A DNA stretch of 6,264 bases from positions 1 to 6,264 of the forward strand of contig JAJYRV010000127.1 of assembly GCA_021793935.1 (NCBI GenBank), written 5' to 3'. Origin of the DNA: Actinomycetes bacterium (GTDB lineage: Bacteria > Actinomycetota > Actinomycetes > Actinomycetales > Beutenbergiaceae). The notes beneath the pieces were generated by a model. That model was not told the DNA's origin, did not search any database, and worked only from the letters and a program-made list of their open reading frames with translations. Below, one piece after another: positions 6,227 through 6,264 of this stretch. A program made the translations under genes and the position numbers. Positions within the stretch are counted from its first letter, which is position 1, and each line of letters begins with the position of its first letter.

Positions 6227-6264
6227 GTGAGCTGAACCGTGCAGGAGCTCCTCGCCCTCGGTCG
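6203..6264 (-). CDS. 3' end of a convergent gene, product unknown (partial)
   Basis: The minus strand is open from the right edge to TAA (complement of 6203-6205). It gives 19 C-terminal residues, TEGEELLHGSAHEGDLEVE, an acidic tail. Codons are the preferred G/C-ending ones (GAG, GGC, CTC, CTG, GAC, GTC). An alternative minus frame ends at TAG (complement of 6184-6186) with ...SSKFEIAL. It also has GC-rich third positions but uses AGG three times, a rare codon in such genomes, so I prefer the first. Too little is visible to name a family. Confidence 0.45.
   Translation of the reverse strand, partial: TEGEELLHGSAHEGDLEVE

Noticed and set aside
6184..6264. Alternative reading of the right-edge gene ending ...SSKFEIAL at TAG
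   Set aside because: It uses AGG three times in a short stretch, unusual for this genome type. The frame ending at 6203 has more typical codons, but the choice is not certain without more sequence.

Overview
The window is an ordinary-looking chromosomal stretch from a GC-rich Gram-positive bacterium, most probably an actinobacterium (Actinomycetota). Three things point there. Codons end mostly in G or C. Two genes appear to start directly at the transcript 5' end, with a TANNNT box and ATG six bases later. The clpB gene carries an HspR-type inverted repeat (HAIR) and a GGAAT-N18-GTT promoter of the SigH/SigR class, and its protein closely matches the actinobacterial ClpB type. Genus or species cannot be fixed from this sequence alone.

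Layout: 1-212 has no gene I can name. A dodecin-family small protein (213-422, +) follows, then an amidase-signature hydrolase (449-1903, +). Meeting it tail to tail is a YtcJ-type amidohydrolase (1900-3405, -). The two stop codons share one CTAG tetranucleotide, so there is no intergenic space. Across a 139-bp divergent regulatory region lies clpB (3545-6148, +), complete at 867 residues with every expected ATPase motif. At the right edge a convergent gene on the minus strand ends at about 6203; only 19 codons are visible, separated from clpB by a strong hairpin.

How the genes relate: clpB is a self-contained heat and protein-damage stress gene whose control is readable from the DNA, with a HAIR operator wrapped around the -35 box of a stress sigma-factor promoter. 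The amidase and the amidohydrolase are both predicted C-N bond hydrolases of unknown substrate. Their pairing is suggestive of small-molecule nitrogen or amide metabolism, but they are transcribed towards each other and do not form an operon. The dodecin belongs to the variant in which the usual flavin-stacking tryptophan position is not tryptophan.

No mobile element, CRISPR array, tRNA or rRNA is visible, and I do not see a new multi-gene system. The signals most worth a second look are regulatory: the superimposed HAIR/sigma promoter, the paired leaderless promoters, and a large perfect inverted repeat inside the 3' end of the amidohydrolase gene just past the amidase stop.
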